Both the position numbers and the translations under genes were made by a program. A DNA stretch of 64,000 bases from positions 1 to 64,000 of the forward strand of contig LUGG01000055.1 in the NCBI GenBank assembly GCA_001683735.1, read 5' to 3'. The stretch comes from Grifola frondosa. Lineage: Eukaryota > Basidiomycota > Agaricomycetes > Polyporales > Grifolaceae. Position 1 is the stretch's first letter; the number at the start of each line of letters is the position of its first letter. This document shows positions 55,501 to 63,996 of the stretch, piece after piece. The notes under the pieces were generated by a model, which was not told where the DNA came from, made no database searches, and was given only the letters and a program-made list of their open reading frames with translations.

Positions 55501-57978
55501 AATACATCATCTTAATTATTTCAAACATGTATTAGAACTATTTAAACCTTATCTGTCAAAAGACTTTAAACTTAAAGAAAAAACCTTTACAGATATAAGA
55601 ATAAATAGAAATTATGTTCAGTTAGTTTTTGCCTCATGTTTTAATTATTACAGAAACCTGTTTTATAACTAAAAGTGGTTTCTTCAAATATAGTAAATTT
55701 AACTAAGTCCTAGAGGATTAGCATATTGGATCACGGACTTCTCTCAAAACCAAAATAAAGGGTTACATTTAAATACATATGGTTTTGAGGATGTTTTAAA
55801 TTTAAAAAGAATCTTAGAAAACATGTTAAATTCTTTAAAAGTTTCTCAAAAAGGAGAAAGAATTTATATAGGAAGAAAGCATGGAATGTCTAAGAAACAA
55901 TATATCTCAGTTTATAATTAAAGATATGCAATATAAAATCAACTCCAATAAATAATATATAAATAAAAAATCTTTTACCTTTCTATGCTATTTTACGATC
56001 TATTCCTAAAAACTGAAATTTCTAGCGGTTTGTCTAAATTCTACTGTATGCTTGAAAGTCTTATAGTTCAAGTACTGCGTTTCACAGTAAAAAATTAGAA
56101 CTTGTTTAAGGTAACCAGCAAGTTTTTCACTTAATTTATTTTCTTCTCCCTCTTTTTTTTTTTCGGATCTAAACGTTAAAACCCAAAATAAATTTATAAA
56201 GCCAAGAGCTTAAAAAAACTTCATCGACTATACGTAGAAATATGGATTTTAAAAAAAGAAAAATTCAAGATAAGATATAGTCAATAAAAGCTGGATAATT
56301 ATTGAGATAGTATTTTTATTTTAATCTATATCCAAATTTCGAAATTTACCATTTTTAATTCAAACGATAAAGATACTTTGTCTATTTCTTCTGCACGTGA
56401 GCAATTAAAACAATATAAAGATAATTTTAAATTACGGGGACTTAAAGGAGTCTAATAGCAAATGGGTTTTTCAGGGTGAAGGACATGTTTTTACTAAATA
56501 GCGTTGAATTAAATATAAGTATTTTTACCTTGCTGTGAAAAAAAAATTTTTTTTTAGATAGTCTCGCCTTCCCTAACGGGCAGGGTATTTTTTAAACTCT
56601 TTAGCTTGTTCTAGAGCGAACAGGTACATTTAGTTTAATTAGAAATAAACATGGAAAATTAGTAATACGTTTATCCCCCGAAAGTTAGGATTTAATACTT
56701 AATTCCTATTCTAAATATTTTAATAGTATTTATGGTTAAAAAGATATTGCTTTCCAAAAACTATCTGATATACGACGTTTAACCTCTAATAACTTAAAAT
56801 CCATCTGTCCACACATATTGTTTACGATCGCATACGGATCAAGTACTACGAAGAAAAATTATCTCTATCGGATCAATTAAATTTATTAGGTCTTAATTCT
56901 ACTTATGTAGCGGTAACTTCCGCCTATTTAAACTGACAACTTTACTACCCCATAAATACTTTTATTATAGGGTTTATTTTCGGTTATGGAACTTTACACT
57001 TAAGACTAAGAAATTCGGATAAAGATTCTATTTGGTTAATACCTACTTTATTATTGCCCGCTTAAAAATAACGTTTATTTTGTTTTTTTCTATGGTAGAT
57101 AATTTTTTTAAATATCTAGATATTAAAACTTACACTATAAAATAAACAAATAACTCTTAAATTATAGATATTTTTAACTTCAAATTAAAGTTAATATACA
57201 AATAAATGTCAATTTTAACTGTAGAAAGTATTAGTTCTATATTTAAAAATTTACTTCCTGTTATAAGGCCTTATTCTCATTACCTGTATTGGAAATATGA
57301 CCAATATGGATTAATGTCAGGTGTTGCACGACTTGTCAATGCTTAAGTACATTACACTCTTTATGGGTTATAGCTATAATTGAGTTTATTTATAGTTACC
57401 TTAAAAACGGCTTCAGTCTAAACAATTTTATAGTATTCAATCTTAAAGCCAAGTAATACTCAATCAGGTTAAAATAATATTCAAGCAGTTTTTAGTATTG
57501 TTAAAAGGAAGTATTGTTGCTTGGAGCCAACATGTGTATTCCTTAATTAATTTCATATAAAATCTCGTCAGTTTGTGTTTTACAAAATAATACTGAATCA
57601 GGACAATCACTTAAATGAGCTATTCAATATCGAGATATTTCTATAAAATCTTGGGTAGATTAACATTAAAACGTTATTTTTTTTTTTTATGGCTAGGAGT
57701 TATAGCAATGTTTGGATCTTTATTAATTTATTAGTACTTCCTTATACAGATTTAGTTAGAATAAGAGGGTCACAGTTTAGACCTTTTATGAAAATGGCTT
57801 TCTGGTTTTTTGTGGTTGATTTCATCATTTTAATGTGGATTGGTTCTCAACATCTACTGAACCTTATGTAAGCATAGGAGGCTGCCACTGCATTTTCTTT
57901 GCTTGGTTTTTAATTATTGTACCTGTTCTAGGATTGTTGAAAATACTTTAGCTGATTTAGCTACTTCAAATCAATAAT
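43599..57978 (+). CDS. cob: Apocytochrome b, about nine exons
   Basis: Haem-binding core of complex III. Exons by protein match: 43599-43976 ([20 protein letters not shown] to IVMMA), 46593-46630 ([11 protein letters not shown]), 48510-48577 ([22 protein letters not shown] with TGA as Trp), about 49848-49864 (GGFSV), 51020-51106 ([28 protein letters not shown]), 52133-52302 ([31 protein letters not shown]), 54946-54997 ([17 protein letters not shown]), 55972-56012 ([14 protein letters not shown]) and 57693-57978 ([28 protein letters not shown] to LADLATSNQ). The short TAFLG segment before YVLP was not located. Single-base losses occur near 48549, 51037, 52163, 57725, 57853 and 57880. Confidence 0.88.
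44074..44763 (+). CDS. LAGLIDADG homing endonuclease, cob intron 1
   Basis: Intact ORF of 229 residues in the LAGLIDADG_2 family. First motif [15 protein letters not shown] (residues about 28-43). Second motif [20 protein letters not shown] (about 145-165), followed by [19 protein letters not shown]. The C-terminal ...[19 protein letters not shown] is typical. The acidic residues of both motifs (GDFWAD and MEDG) are present, so it may be active. The upstream frame is continuous with exon 1 only to TGA/TAA near 43996-44007, so it is probably translated from its own ATG. Confidence 0.88.
   Translation: MPIIGKMLPFNKARTKAITRIGPHNKQVLDIIICGMLGDFWADKIPGKPLYSIRFNIEQSISNMAYIHYLTLFFYHLGYCARPIPTLVEKSDKVIENRFNYRLTLFTFTSFIWIYDSYYKTINGVTKKRVPFYIADYLTPIGLAHWIMEDGSYQKGQGIYIATNSFTYDECKFLCTILTKKYNLKTSVIKTGTLNQWRISIWKESMPLLRQIVKPYFIPEMEYKLGYSY
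45370..45980 (+). pseudogene. GIY-YIG homing endonuclease, cob intron region 1
   Basis: Catalytic domain [20 protein letters not shown] at about 45607-45665, then [47 protein letters not shown] and [20 protein letters not shown], then [15 protein letters not shown] (NUMOD3). The frame is open except for TAG within TAGCTA inserted between YA and RFSNHL at 45688-45693. Downstream of 45976 it decays, with further stops. Confidence 0.8.
46721..47440 (+). pseudogene. LAGLIDADG endonuclease (LAGLIDADG_1 type), cob intron 2
   Basis: Reads [25 protein letters not shown] (first motif, near 46721-46790), [34 protein letters not shown], then, after a TGA (Trp in this code), 47020-47346 with [18 protein letters not shown] (second motif) and [13 protein letters not shown]. 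Frameshifts lie near 46795 and 47344; otherwise it is fairly well preserved. Confidence 0.78.
47560..48130 (+). pseudogene. Second LAGLIDADG endonuclease remnant, cob intron 2
   Basis: The first motif region reads IIYGLLLGE near 47588-47615. The open part 47683-47883 holds [20 protein letters not shown]. The second motif is [19 protein letters not shown] near 47893-47950, followed by [18 protein letters not shown]. Several shifts and stops are present. It belongs to the LAGLIDADG_2 type, a different family from the ORF just upstream. Confidence 0.62.
48578..49847 (+). mobile_element. Group I intron 3 of cob
   Basis: Lies between DLVELIW and GGFSV. Core signals: TTTATGCTGGAAAAATTC (48825), AATCAGCAG (48894) and CTCAACGAGTATATGG (48913). 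The remaining kilobase has no readable endonuclease, only fragments ([18 protein letters not shown] near 49355-49410). Confidence 0.65.
49662..49710 (+). repeat. Long GC element, copy 4
   Basis: CCTCCCTTG, CCCTAAAGGG, AAAGAGT, then CCTTTAGGG (one C fewer than the other copies) and CGTAGCGTTACGGG. It lies inside cob intron 3. Confidence 0.9.
49865..51019 (+). mobile_element. Group I intron 4 of cob
   Basis: Lies between GGFSV and NATLNRFF. Core signals: TTATGCTGGAAAAACTTC (49905), AATCAGCCG (50020) and TTTCAGAGACTACACGC (50103), with AGATATAGTCC at 50883 after the ORF. Confidence 0.7.
50128..50866 (+). pseudogene. LAGLIDADG homing endonuclease, cob intron 4 (broken)
   Basis: The first motif reads [12 protein letters not shown] then a 4-base disruption then [11 protein letters not shown] (50128-50190). 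[10 protein letters not shown] and [18 protein letters not shown] follow. The second motif is [20 protein letters not shown] near 50509-50565, with [18 protein letters not shown] and [18 protein letters not shown] at the end. About five frameshifts. In the second motif EAKGC has Lys where Asp or Glu is usual. Confidence 0.75.
51107..52132 (+). mobile_element. Group I intron 5 of cob
   Basis: Lies between AHLIAL and [10 protein letters not shown]. Core signals: CTATATGCTGGAATATC (51150), AATCAGCAAGAAAC (51220), CTTCAGAGACTATATGC (51272) and GATATAGACC (51330). Downstream are decayed frames ([20 protein letters not shown] near 51462-51520; [20 protein letters not shown] near 51930-51995) that I do not recognise. 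Confidence 0.7.
53095..53541 (+). pseudogene. LAGLIDADG endonuclease fragment, cob intron 6
   Basis: Reads FNEWFVEL then [16 protein letters not shown] (first or second catalytic motif with DGE), [31 protein letters not shown], then [20 protein letters not shown] and [16 protein letters not shown] one-base extra (GCTTTTGTGA) shifts the motif, and one TAA replaces a codon before RLGCG. The N-terminal half is not visible. Confidence 0.68.
53551..54405 (+). pseudogene. LAGLIDADG endonuclease with GC insertion, cob intron 6
   Basis: Starts [20 protein letters not shown] followed by [13 protein letters not shown] (first motif). A GC-rich insertion (CCGCCTTCGGTCCTTCGG at about 53644-53661) encodes an extra PSVLRQGG in frame. 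Then [39 protein letters not shown], and a C-terminal NUMOD-like part in 54208-54405 ([20 protein letters not shown]). A shift near 53930 and the TAA break it. Confidence 0.7.
54998..55971 (+). mobile_element. Group I intron 7 of cob
   Basis: Lies between IVPEWY and LLPFYAILR. Core signals: ACTATATGTTGGAAACTCC (55044), AATCAGCAGGTAACC (55117) and CCTCAGAGATTACACG (55169). The LAGLIDADG_2 ORF follows. Confidence 0.78.
55400..55925 (+). pseudogene. LAGLIDADG_2 endonuclease, cob intron 7 (broken)
   Basis: First motif [17 protein letters not shown] near 55416-55460, then [38 protein letters not shown] and [17 protein letters not shown]. The second motif [18 protein letters not shown] near 55706-55760 has F where Gly is expected, then [17 protein letters not shown] and KKQYISVYN. 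Shifts lie near 55660-55700. Confidence 0.72.
56013..57692 (+). mobile_element. Group I intron 8 of cob
   Basis: Lies between LRSIPKN and LGVIAMF. Core signals: TCTACTGTATGCTTGAAAG (56039), AACCAGCAAG (56111), CATCGACTATACGTAG (56221) and AGATATAGTC (56272). The rest is decayed. A LAGLIDADG-like segment [20 protein letters not shown] is readable at about 56970-57030, and [20 protein letters not shown] near 56370-56430. The frame at 57208-57345 ([20 protein letters not shown]) is unassigned. Confidence 0.65.
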
Positions 57979-59192
57979 TATTAATAATCACACTATATTC
58001 AACCCCACCCCTTCCACTTTTTAATTAATGAATTAGCAGCCAATTAAAAAAGCAAAAATTTTTTTTAATAATGGCGCGTCCTATCGTTTTTTTTTAACTA
58101 AGATCTGGTAACTCTACATATATTCTTTTTTAATTAATGGATCAGTAAGCGATATTTCTTTTTATGGGTTAGATTAATTTTTTTTTTTAATAAAAGAGAC
58201 AATAGAAGAGAATGTTTATTTCAATTTATTTTAGGCAAATAAAACATAAAACTACCGACCACTACTTTAATTAAAAAATCGTCTAATTATTGGTAAAGTA
58301 TAATCTCTAGATATTTAAAATGGTTAAACCTAGAAGTCTTTTAATTAGATGAGGGTCTTTTTTTTTTAGAAATGGATAGATCTCTTCGATCTTTAAATAC
58401 AAACTAAATAATTAGGTTATCTTTTTTGGCATTTTTAAAATTCTTATTTTTTTTATTGATAAATCAAATAAAAGAGGATATTGCACCCTGCAGTCTTGGT
58501 TAATATTTATAGGTGTCCAGGACTGCATGTTCAATTTTTTTTCTTGAGCAAACTAATGAAAGAAAGAGAATATTAAAAAAAACACAATCCTCTTTTCTGT
58601 CTTAAAATCTCACATATGACTTATACCTCTTGCGTATACAAGAGAGTAATTCCTTCTGTAGCCTTTTTTAAAGTTTAACTTAAAGGATTTCCTCTTAATA
58701 GACCTGGCCTTATTCTTGCTATTCATAAAATATCCTTTTAAATAATGGAAGAAGAGGGAGAAGCTTTACACCCACTTTTTAGGTAGTGGACAAGTTGAAT
58801 TAAAAACCTATTTAAACAGTATTGTTAACTACTTTCAAACAGAATGAATAACATATTTAAGACGATAGTTTAAATAGTAAAATTTTTGCTGAAAAGCTAA
58901 AAATTAAAACTCATAAAAGTATGCTCGCTCCATTTTTTTTTACTAGAAAAATTTGTTAAAATTCAAATTTACCATGATTAAGCTATTTTTTTCTTTTTTT
59001 TTTAAGTATAGAGTATTTCTGCTTTTTTTTTTTTATGTATAAAATAAAACTTTTTGGCCTCCGGAGAGGGTTGTGTTTAAATTTGATATTATAAAAAACA
59101 TTTTTACTATAAAACGTATACCGAAATGTTCTTAAAAAAAAAATTTTTTTTCTTCTTTATATAGTAATTTTTTTTTTTTATCTTTGATAAAT
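57979..59192. pseudogene. Decayed intron/endonuclease debris after cob
   Basis: No continuous frame. The position, between the cob stop and a second cob 3' end, matches an intron that once separated a donated cob end from the native one. T-rich runs and frequent stops dominate. A short GC patch (TGGCCTCCGGAGAGGGT) lies at 59058. Confidence 0.4.
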
Positions 59193-59287
59193 GCCCTTAC
59201 GTTGAGATTGGGCAATTTTATATTGCATTTTATTTTGCCTGGTTCTTAGTTGTAGTCCCAGTTATAGGTATAGTTAAAATACTATAA
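59193..59287 (+). pseudogene. cob: Second, degenerate cob 3' end
   Basis: Reads PYVEIGQFYIAFYFAWFLVV then VPVIGIV and a TAA. It is collinear with EPYVSIG...[14 protein letters not shown] in the last cob exon (57853-57960) but clearly diverged. It ends before the [12 protein letters not shown] tail. Confidence 0.82.
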
Positions 59288-59980
59288 TGTATGTTGTAAC
59301 AGACTAAAATAGTTAAAAAATTTTTTTTAATAACATAACAATATTATATAAAAATATATATTATATATTTACCTTCTTTGGACACTATAAAAATATATAA
59401 ATTTATTTAAGCACCTTATTTAGGTTTTATTTAAAATAAGTATAAGATCATTATTTTTAAATTAATATTATATAATATTATTTTTTTAATATATTAGTAT
59501 AATAGACATAAAAAAAATATATATTTATATGGTTATAAAAAATAAAAATATGATTTTAAATTCTAAATTATATAAAGGTTTTTAGTATAAAGGTTGTATA
59601 GCTACCATTTAACTAGCTAGTTTAAGTCTATTTTTTTTTTCACGAGTGGATACTATACAAACTAATAAATTGTTTTTTTTCTTTTAGTTAATATTTATAT
59701 GTTATTTAAAATTGGTGGTGCAGGTTGAAGGAATATTAGCATGCTTTAAATAATAATTTTTTTTTAATTGCAATTAATTTTAAAAATAATATCCATTTGT
59801 TCCGAAATAGTCATATTATTATCTTAATATTTACCATCATTTATGAATAAATTTCATAAATCCTTTTTAATAACAAATTTAATAGTATTCTTATCATTTT
59901 TATATAAATTAATTCTATTTTCTATTTTTGTTTATGAGCAGAAAAAGATGTAATTATGTCGTTATATTTATTTTTACTCG
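59288..59980. other. AT-rich spacer
   Basis: No gene seen. A phrase GGTGGTGCAGGTTGAAGGAATATTAGC (quoted by its start GGTGGTGCAGGTTGAAGG) near 59713 is unlike its surroundings but was not identified. Confidence 0.35.
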
Positions 59981-60095
59981 CTGTCTTCAACTAATGCTAA
60001 GGAAATTGGTACTCTTTATCTAATTTTTGCTGTTTTTGCTGGGATGATCGTACAGCATTTTCTGTATTAATTAGATTAGAATTATCAGCACCAGG
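59981..60095 (+). pseudogene. cox1: cox1 5' fragment
   Basis: Reads LSSTNAKEIGTLYLIFAVFA, GMI, then after a one-base loss (ATCGTACAGC) TAFSVLIRLELSAPG. This is the conserved N-terminal region of cytochrome c oxidase subunit 1, missing the start and everything after APG. The following sequence (SQNLI, then a stop) does not continue cox1 as expected. It is a relic or a free-standing exon; no other cox1 piece is in the window. Confidence 0.85.
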
Positions 60096-61294
60096 CTCGC
60101 AAAATCTTATTATTTAGTTTACCAAAGGCTAGGATCCTTAAGCGTATAATATTATTTATAATCTTTTTTTTACTTATTTATTATTATGTTAATTATTTAA
60201 ATAATTCCTAATATTATAATCATAAACCTAATATCTTAAATAATAAAAAAATTATATAAGAATTTCCTCCGGCACTTCGCTTTTTTATTTTTTTTATCCT
60301 GGGCGATTTAATAATAACCGGTGCAAAGGCTCGGAGTTAAAAAGGTGCCCGGTACTGTGATTTTATTATCTGAATGGATAGTAATATACGAAATATTTTT
60401 TTTAATATCCATTTTTTCTTAAGTTTTATATAAATTTTAGCTCCTAAATTTTTATTTTAGTCTTTTTAGTTTAAAAAATATTAAATCTACCTAAGTTATG
60501 CAAATAAAATGACAGTTTTTCATTTTTAGCTATTAAAATTTGTTAACCATAAACTATTTACTGCTGTTTTAGAATTTTTAACAATAAGTTATAATGAATT
60601 ATAGTCAAAACACTCTTAATTTGCTTATTAATATTATAATGTGCATTCTTATTATAGAAGCATGCATTATTTAAATAGTATTAAAAATTGTTTATTGTTT
60701 CTACATGGTTTCCGTTTTTTTTTTTTAAAATATTCTAAAGTTTTACTAATTTGAGTATGTAAACCTATTATTTATAATGGATAGTTCTTATGGCCAAAAG
60801 AGTGATGGATTTCTTTTAATTAATATTTTTTCCTCTAACACCAGGACCATATTTATATTATAACTGTTAAAGTCGTGGAAATATTTTTATATTTAATCCT
60901 TTAATATTAGGTAAAAATGGGTAGGCTAAAAAAAACTGTAACATTAAAATTCGGATTAACAAAATAATAATTATTAAAACTACCACGAGTATCAATATGT
61001 CCTGTACTCATAATAATTTTGTAATCACAAAAATGATTAAATCTATTATCCTTAATTTTAGTATTATAAATATTTTTTAAATGAATATATAGATTTTAAA
61101 CTATAAATAATATCTTTAATTAATTTAACAATTTTCTAATCCAGTTTTAATAAATTTATTAATATTAACATTTTTATTAAATATTGATAAATTTAATGAT
61201 AATATAAAATAAATTTTGATAGATATTTTGTTTAGGTTATTTTGAATCAGGAAGGAATTTAATTTTTTTTAAGTATTAAGAAATCTTTTTAAAT
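60096..61294. other. AT-rich spacer
   Basis: No coding frame or tRNA recognised. A GC-leaning patch (CCGGTGCAAAGGCTCGGAG near 60319) is isolated. Confidence 0.35.
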
Positions 61295-61377
61295 ACGAAC
61301 AAAGAGACTCGAACTCTTAAGGGATAACTCCCACTTCTGCTTAAGAGAAGATTGTTTACCAATTCCAACATGTTCGT
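61295..61377 (-). tRNA. trnL(uaa): tRNA-Leu (anticodon TAA)
   Basis: On the minus strand the acceptor ACGAACA pairs with TGTTCGT. The anticodon arm CTTCT-CTTAAGC-AGAAG gives TAA. The long variable arm (GGGAGTTATCCC) marks a class II tRNA. The T arm AAGAG-TTCGAGT-CTCTT is perfect. Confidence 0.93.
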
Positions 61378-62194
61378 TATTATAAAAATTAAAAAATTTT
61401 TTAGCCTTTATACTATACTATTCTTTTAATAACCATTTCTTTTAATACAAATCATTAAAAAAAATAAATGTAAAAAATATATAAATATTAAATAATATTA
61501 AACTAGTTAATATAATAATTATTTACATATTATTTTTTCTTACATTTTTTGTTAATACATTTAAATACTAAAAAATAAATTATTTATATTAATTTAAAAC
61601 ATTCAACACTATATTTTAAGCTATTTTTTTTTTAATTATTTAGGAATATTAGAATATAATATTGCATTTTTAAAATGCATTGCATTATTTTTTCAATATG
61701 TAAAGTGATTAAATTAATTTGTATTGAAGCTGATTATCCTATTTGGTCCCTTTGGGTTTTGATTGTAGCATTTTATAGATAACCATTTAATTAATTACTT
61801 GAAAAATTAGATAAGGATAGATTTAATATGAGAGATTAAAGATAAGACAAGGTAGAAAGTAAACTTCAATTTGTGTTATGTATTTAATTTTTATTTATAA
61901 TTAAATATATTTGAATAACAATAAAAAAAAAATAATAATTAAAGTTGTATGTTCTATGTTTAATTCTTGTTATTAATTATCTATTATAGTTAAATAGAAA
62001 ATGTTTATCTTAAATTATAATTAAAAATAACAACCATAAACATTTTTGAAGGTTTTTAAAAAACATTACTATAATTAAAAAATAATTATTACTATAAAAT
62101 TATTAATACAATAAATCTATAAATTTACCAATGAAGAAACATTTAATAAAAGAAGATAAGGGAAAAAAAAATTTTTTTTAATAAAATTAATATA
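61378..62194. other. AT-rich spacer between tRNA genes
   Basis: Nothing coding was seen. A palindromic A-run/T-run (about 62163-62180) lies immediately beyond the 3' end of tRNA-Asn. Confidence 0.45.
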
Positions 62195-62268
62195 AGGTGT
62201 CAAGAGGAATTGAACCTCTGAAAAAAGTATTAACAGTACTCCGCATTAACCTCTCTGCCATGACACCT
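62195..62268 (-). tRNA. trnN(guu): tRNA-Asn (anticodon GTT)
   Basis: The acceptor AGGTGTC pairs with GACACCT. The D arm is GGCAGAGAGGTTAATGC. The anticodon arm GAGTA-CTGTTAA-TACTT gives GTT. The T arm AGAGG-TTCAATT-CCTCT is perfect. Confidence 0.92.
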
Positions 62269-62577
62269 TTATTTTATATTTTTTATACTTATTTTTATAA
62301 TTAACCAATATATTCCTTAACCATATAAATAATACTTAATTCGAACCCTTCGGCCTTTTTTTTACTAATATGAAAGCATGGTAATTCGTTTTTGCCCTTA
62401 AAAACCATTATTTTAATTAAATAATAAAAAAAAACTTAACTTGATAATTAACTTAAATTGAAAATTAAATTATAATTAAAAAAAAATAATAATATTTAAA
62501 ATATAAAAATATTCTAAAAATAGGTTAAATGTAAATTTTAATATTGTTATAAAATTTAAAAAAAAATTTTTTTTAAT
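62269..62577. other. AT-rich spacer
   Basis: No gene. It contains CCTTCGGCC near 62347 (small GC hairpin) and another A-run/T-run palindrome at about 62555-62575, just beyond the tRNA-Pro 3' end. Confidence 0.45.
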
Positions 62578-62651
62578 ATGGTAGGCGTGATTCGAACACG
62601 CTATATATCTTCATCCCAAATGAAGCGACGAGCCAATTTGTCATCTACCAT
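62578..62651 (-). tRNA. trnP(ugg): tRNA-Pro (anticodon TGG)
   Basis: The acceptor ATGGTAG pairs with CTACCAT. The anticodon arm CTTCA-TTTGGGA-TGAAG gives TGG. The T arm GCGTG-TTCGAAT-CACGC is perfect. Confidence 0.93.
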
Positions 62652-63129
62652 TTTAAATTAATAATTAAACATATATAATCTTCATACTTTTATGAAAAAT
62701 TTTATAAAGGAAGCATATAAAAATTTATAGTTTTTTTAAGTTCAATCTAGACTGTGTAAAAACATTAAATGACAAATCCATAATAGATTCAAATTTTAGC
62801 TGGTCTATTCCTAAATTAATTTTTAATCAGACATAGGATAGATAATTAAACATATATTTTATTGGATAATATGATTAATTTTTATGGGTATCTAGATTAT
62901 TATTTTCCCTGTATTCATCTACTATATTTCTAATTTATCTTGTTTTAAATTTTCTATTATTTTTTATTTTTTTTTTCTACACCCTTTAATTTTACTTCAG
63001 TATTGACTACATTTATTAAATTAATTTTTATTTCAGATTAAAGAACTGTTTAGTTATTTTTAATTATTTACCTTTTAATAATTAAAGTGCTTCTATTTTT
63101 CATCCTCTTTGGGTTTACAAAAATGGCTA
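62652..63129. other. AT-rich spacer
   Basis: No gene or RNA recognised. Confidence 0.35.
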
Positions 63130-63412
63130 TTAGAATAGCATACAAGGGGAATTAATGGTTCTGATAGAGATCCATTTGGGGCTAAGACAAGTCGTTATGG
63201 CCCTCATGAACTGGGCTATAGACGTACCAAAAAACTTTTACAAAGTGATGATTGGACAACCTATAAATAAGTAGACACAAGCCTTTTTTTATTCCAAAAG
63301 AATAAGTGGCACTTTATTTACAGATATTACCTGGAATATTTTATATTTATTTGCAATTATTACAATAAGGGTATATAGTCTACCTCTAGATTTATCTTAT
63401 TTACAAAAATAA
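63130..63412 (+). pseudogene. Small ORF with C-terminal membrane segment (frameshifted)
   Basis: Reads HTRGINGSDRDPFGAKTSRY, GPHELGYRRTKKLLQSDDW, TTYK, then TAA. After a shift near 63305 it continues GTLFTDITWNILYLFAIITI and RVYSLPLDLSYLQK before TAA at 63410. The composition (Gly, Pro, Arg, His) is protein-like and unlike the AT-rich noise around it. No family was recognised. Its position just before another membrane ORF suggests a plasmid-derived cluster. Confidence 0.45.
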
Positions 63413-63434
63413 ATTACATCTGGCCTACGGAGAG

Positions 63435-63996
63435 ATGAAAAGATTTTTATTTAATATTTATTTTAGATCTATAATTTATTTTGTTTTAAACTATAATTTA
63501 ATTATTATCACTAGAGGATTAGTTGCTAAATTTAATTATTTATTTAATGGTTATATTGGTAAATTTTTACTTATTGCTTTATTTATATTGGGTTATTTAT
63601 TTTATTATTTTTATGGGTTATTGGTTAATATTACTTTCATTTGTTATGCTAGTTTTTTATTAATTAAGAGAATTAATAATATTAAAATTAATAATAAATA
63701 TTTTGAAAATAAATTTGCTAAAGAATTTTTTAAAGCTGATTTTTTAAATATTAATATTGGACCTTTAGGTATTTTATTTGTTTATGGATTTTATAAAATA
63801 TTGATTTATTTAATATTTGTTATTGCTAGTTTTTTATCATTATTATTGGTTTTATCTAGTAATAAATTCCTTGACTGGTTATTTAAATGCAACAATTTAT
63901 TGTTTTAATTAATAAAACTATTGATGATATATTTAATTCTTTAAACAATGATATTAATTTAAATAAATTTAATAATAAACTTAGTTTTAATTTTTA
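63435..63996 (+). CDS. Multi-pass membrane ORF of unknown function
   Basis: Frame 63435-63908 (157 residues) starts MKRFLFNIYFRSIIYFVLNY. It has three to four strongly hydrophobic segments (about residues 10-25, 42-75 and 118-145) with a charged stretch FENKFAKEFFKADFLNINIG between. A second frame starting MQQFIVLINKTIDDIFNSLN overlaps its end and runs to TAG at 63996. The two may be one protein with a slip near 63890. Style and context resemble the broken ORFs at 11640-12741, but no specific match is claimed. Confidence 0.5.
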
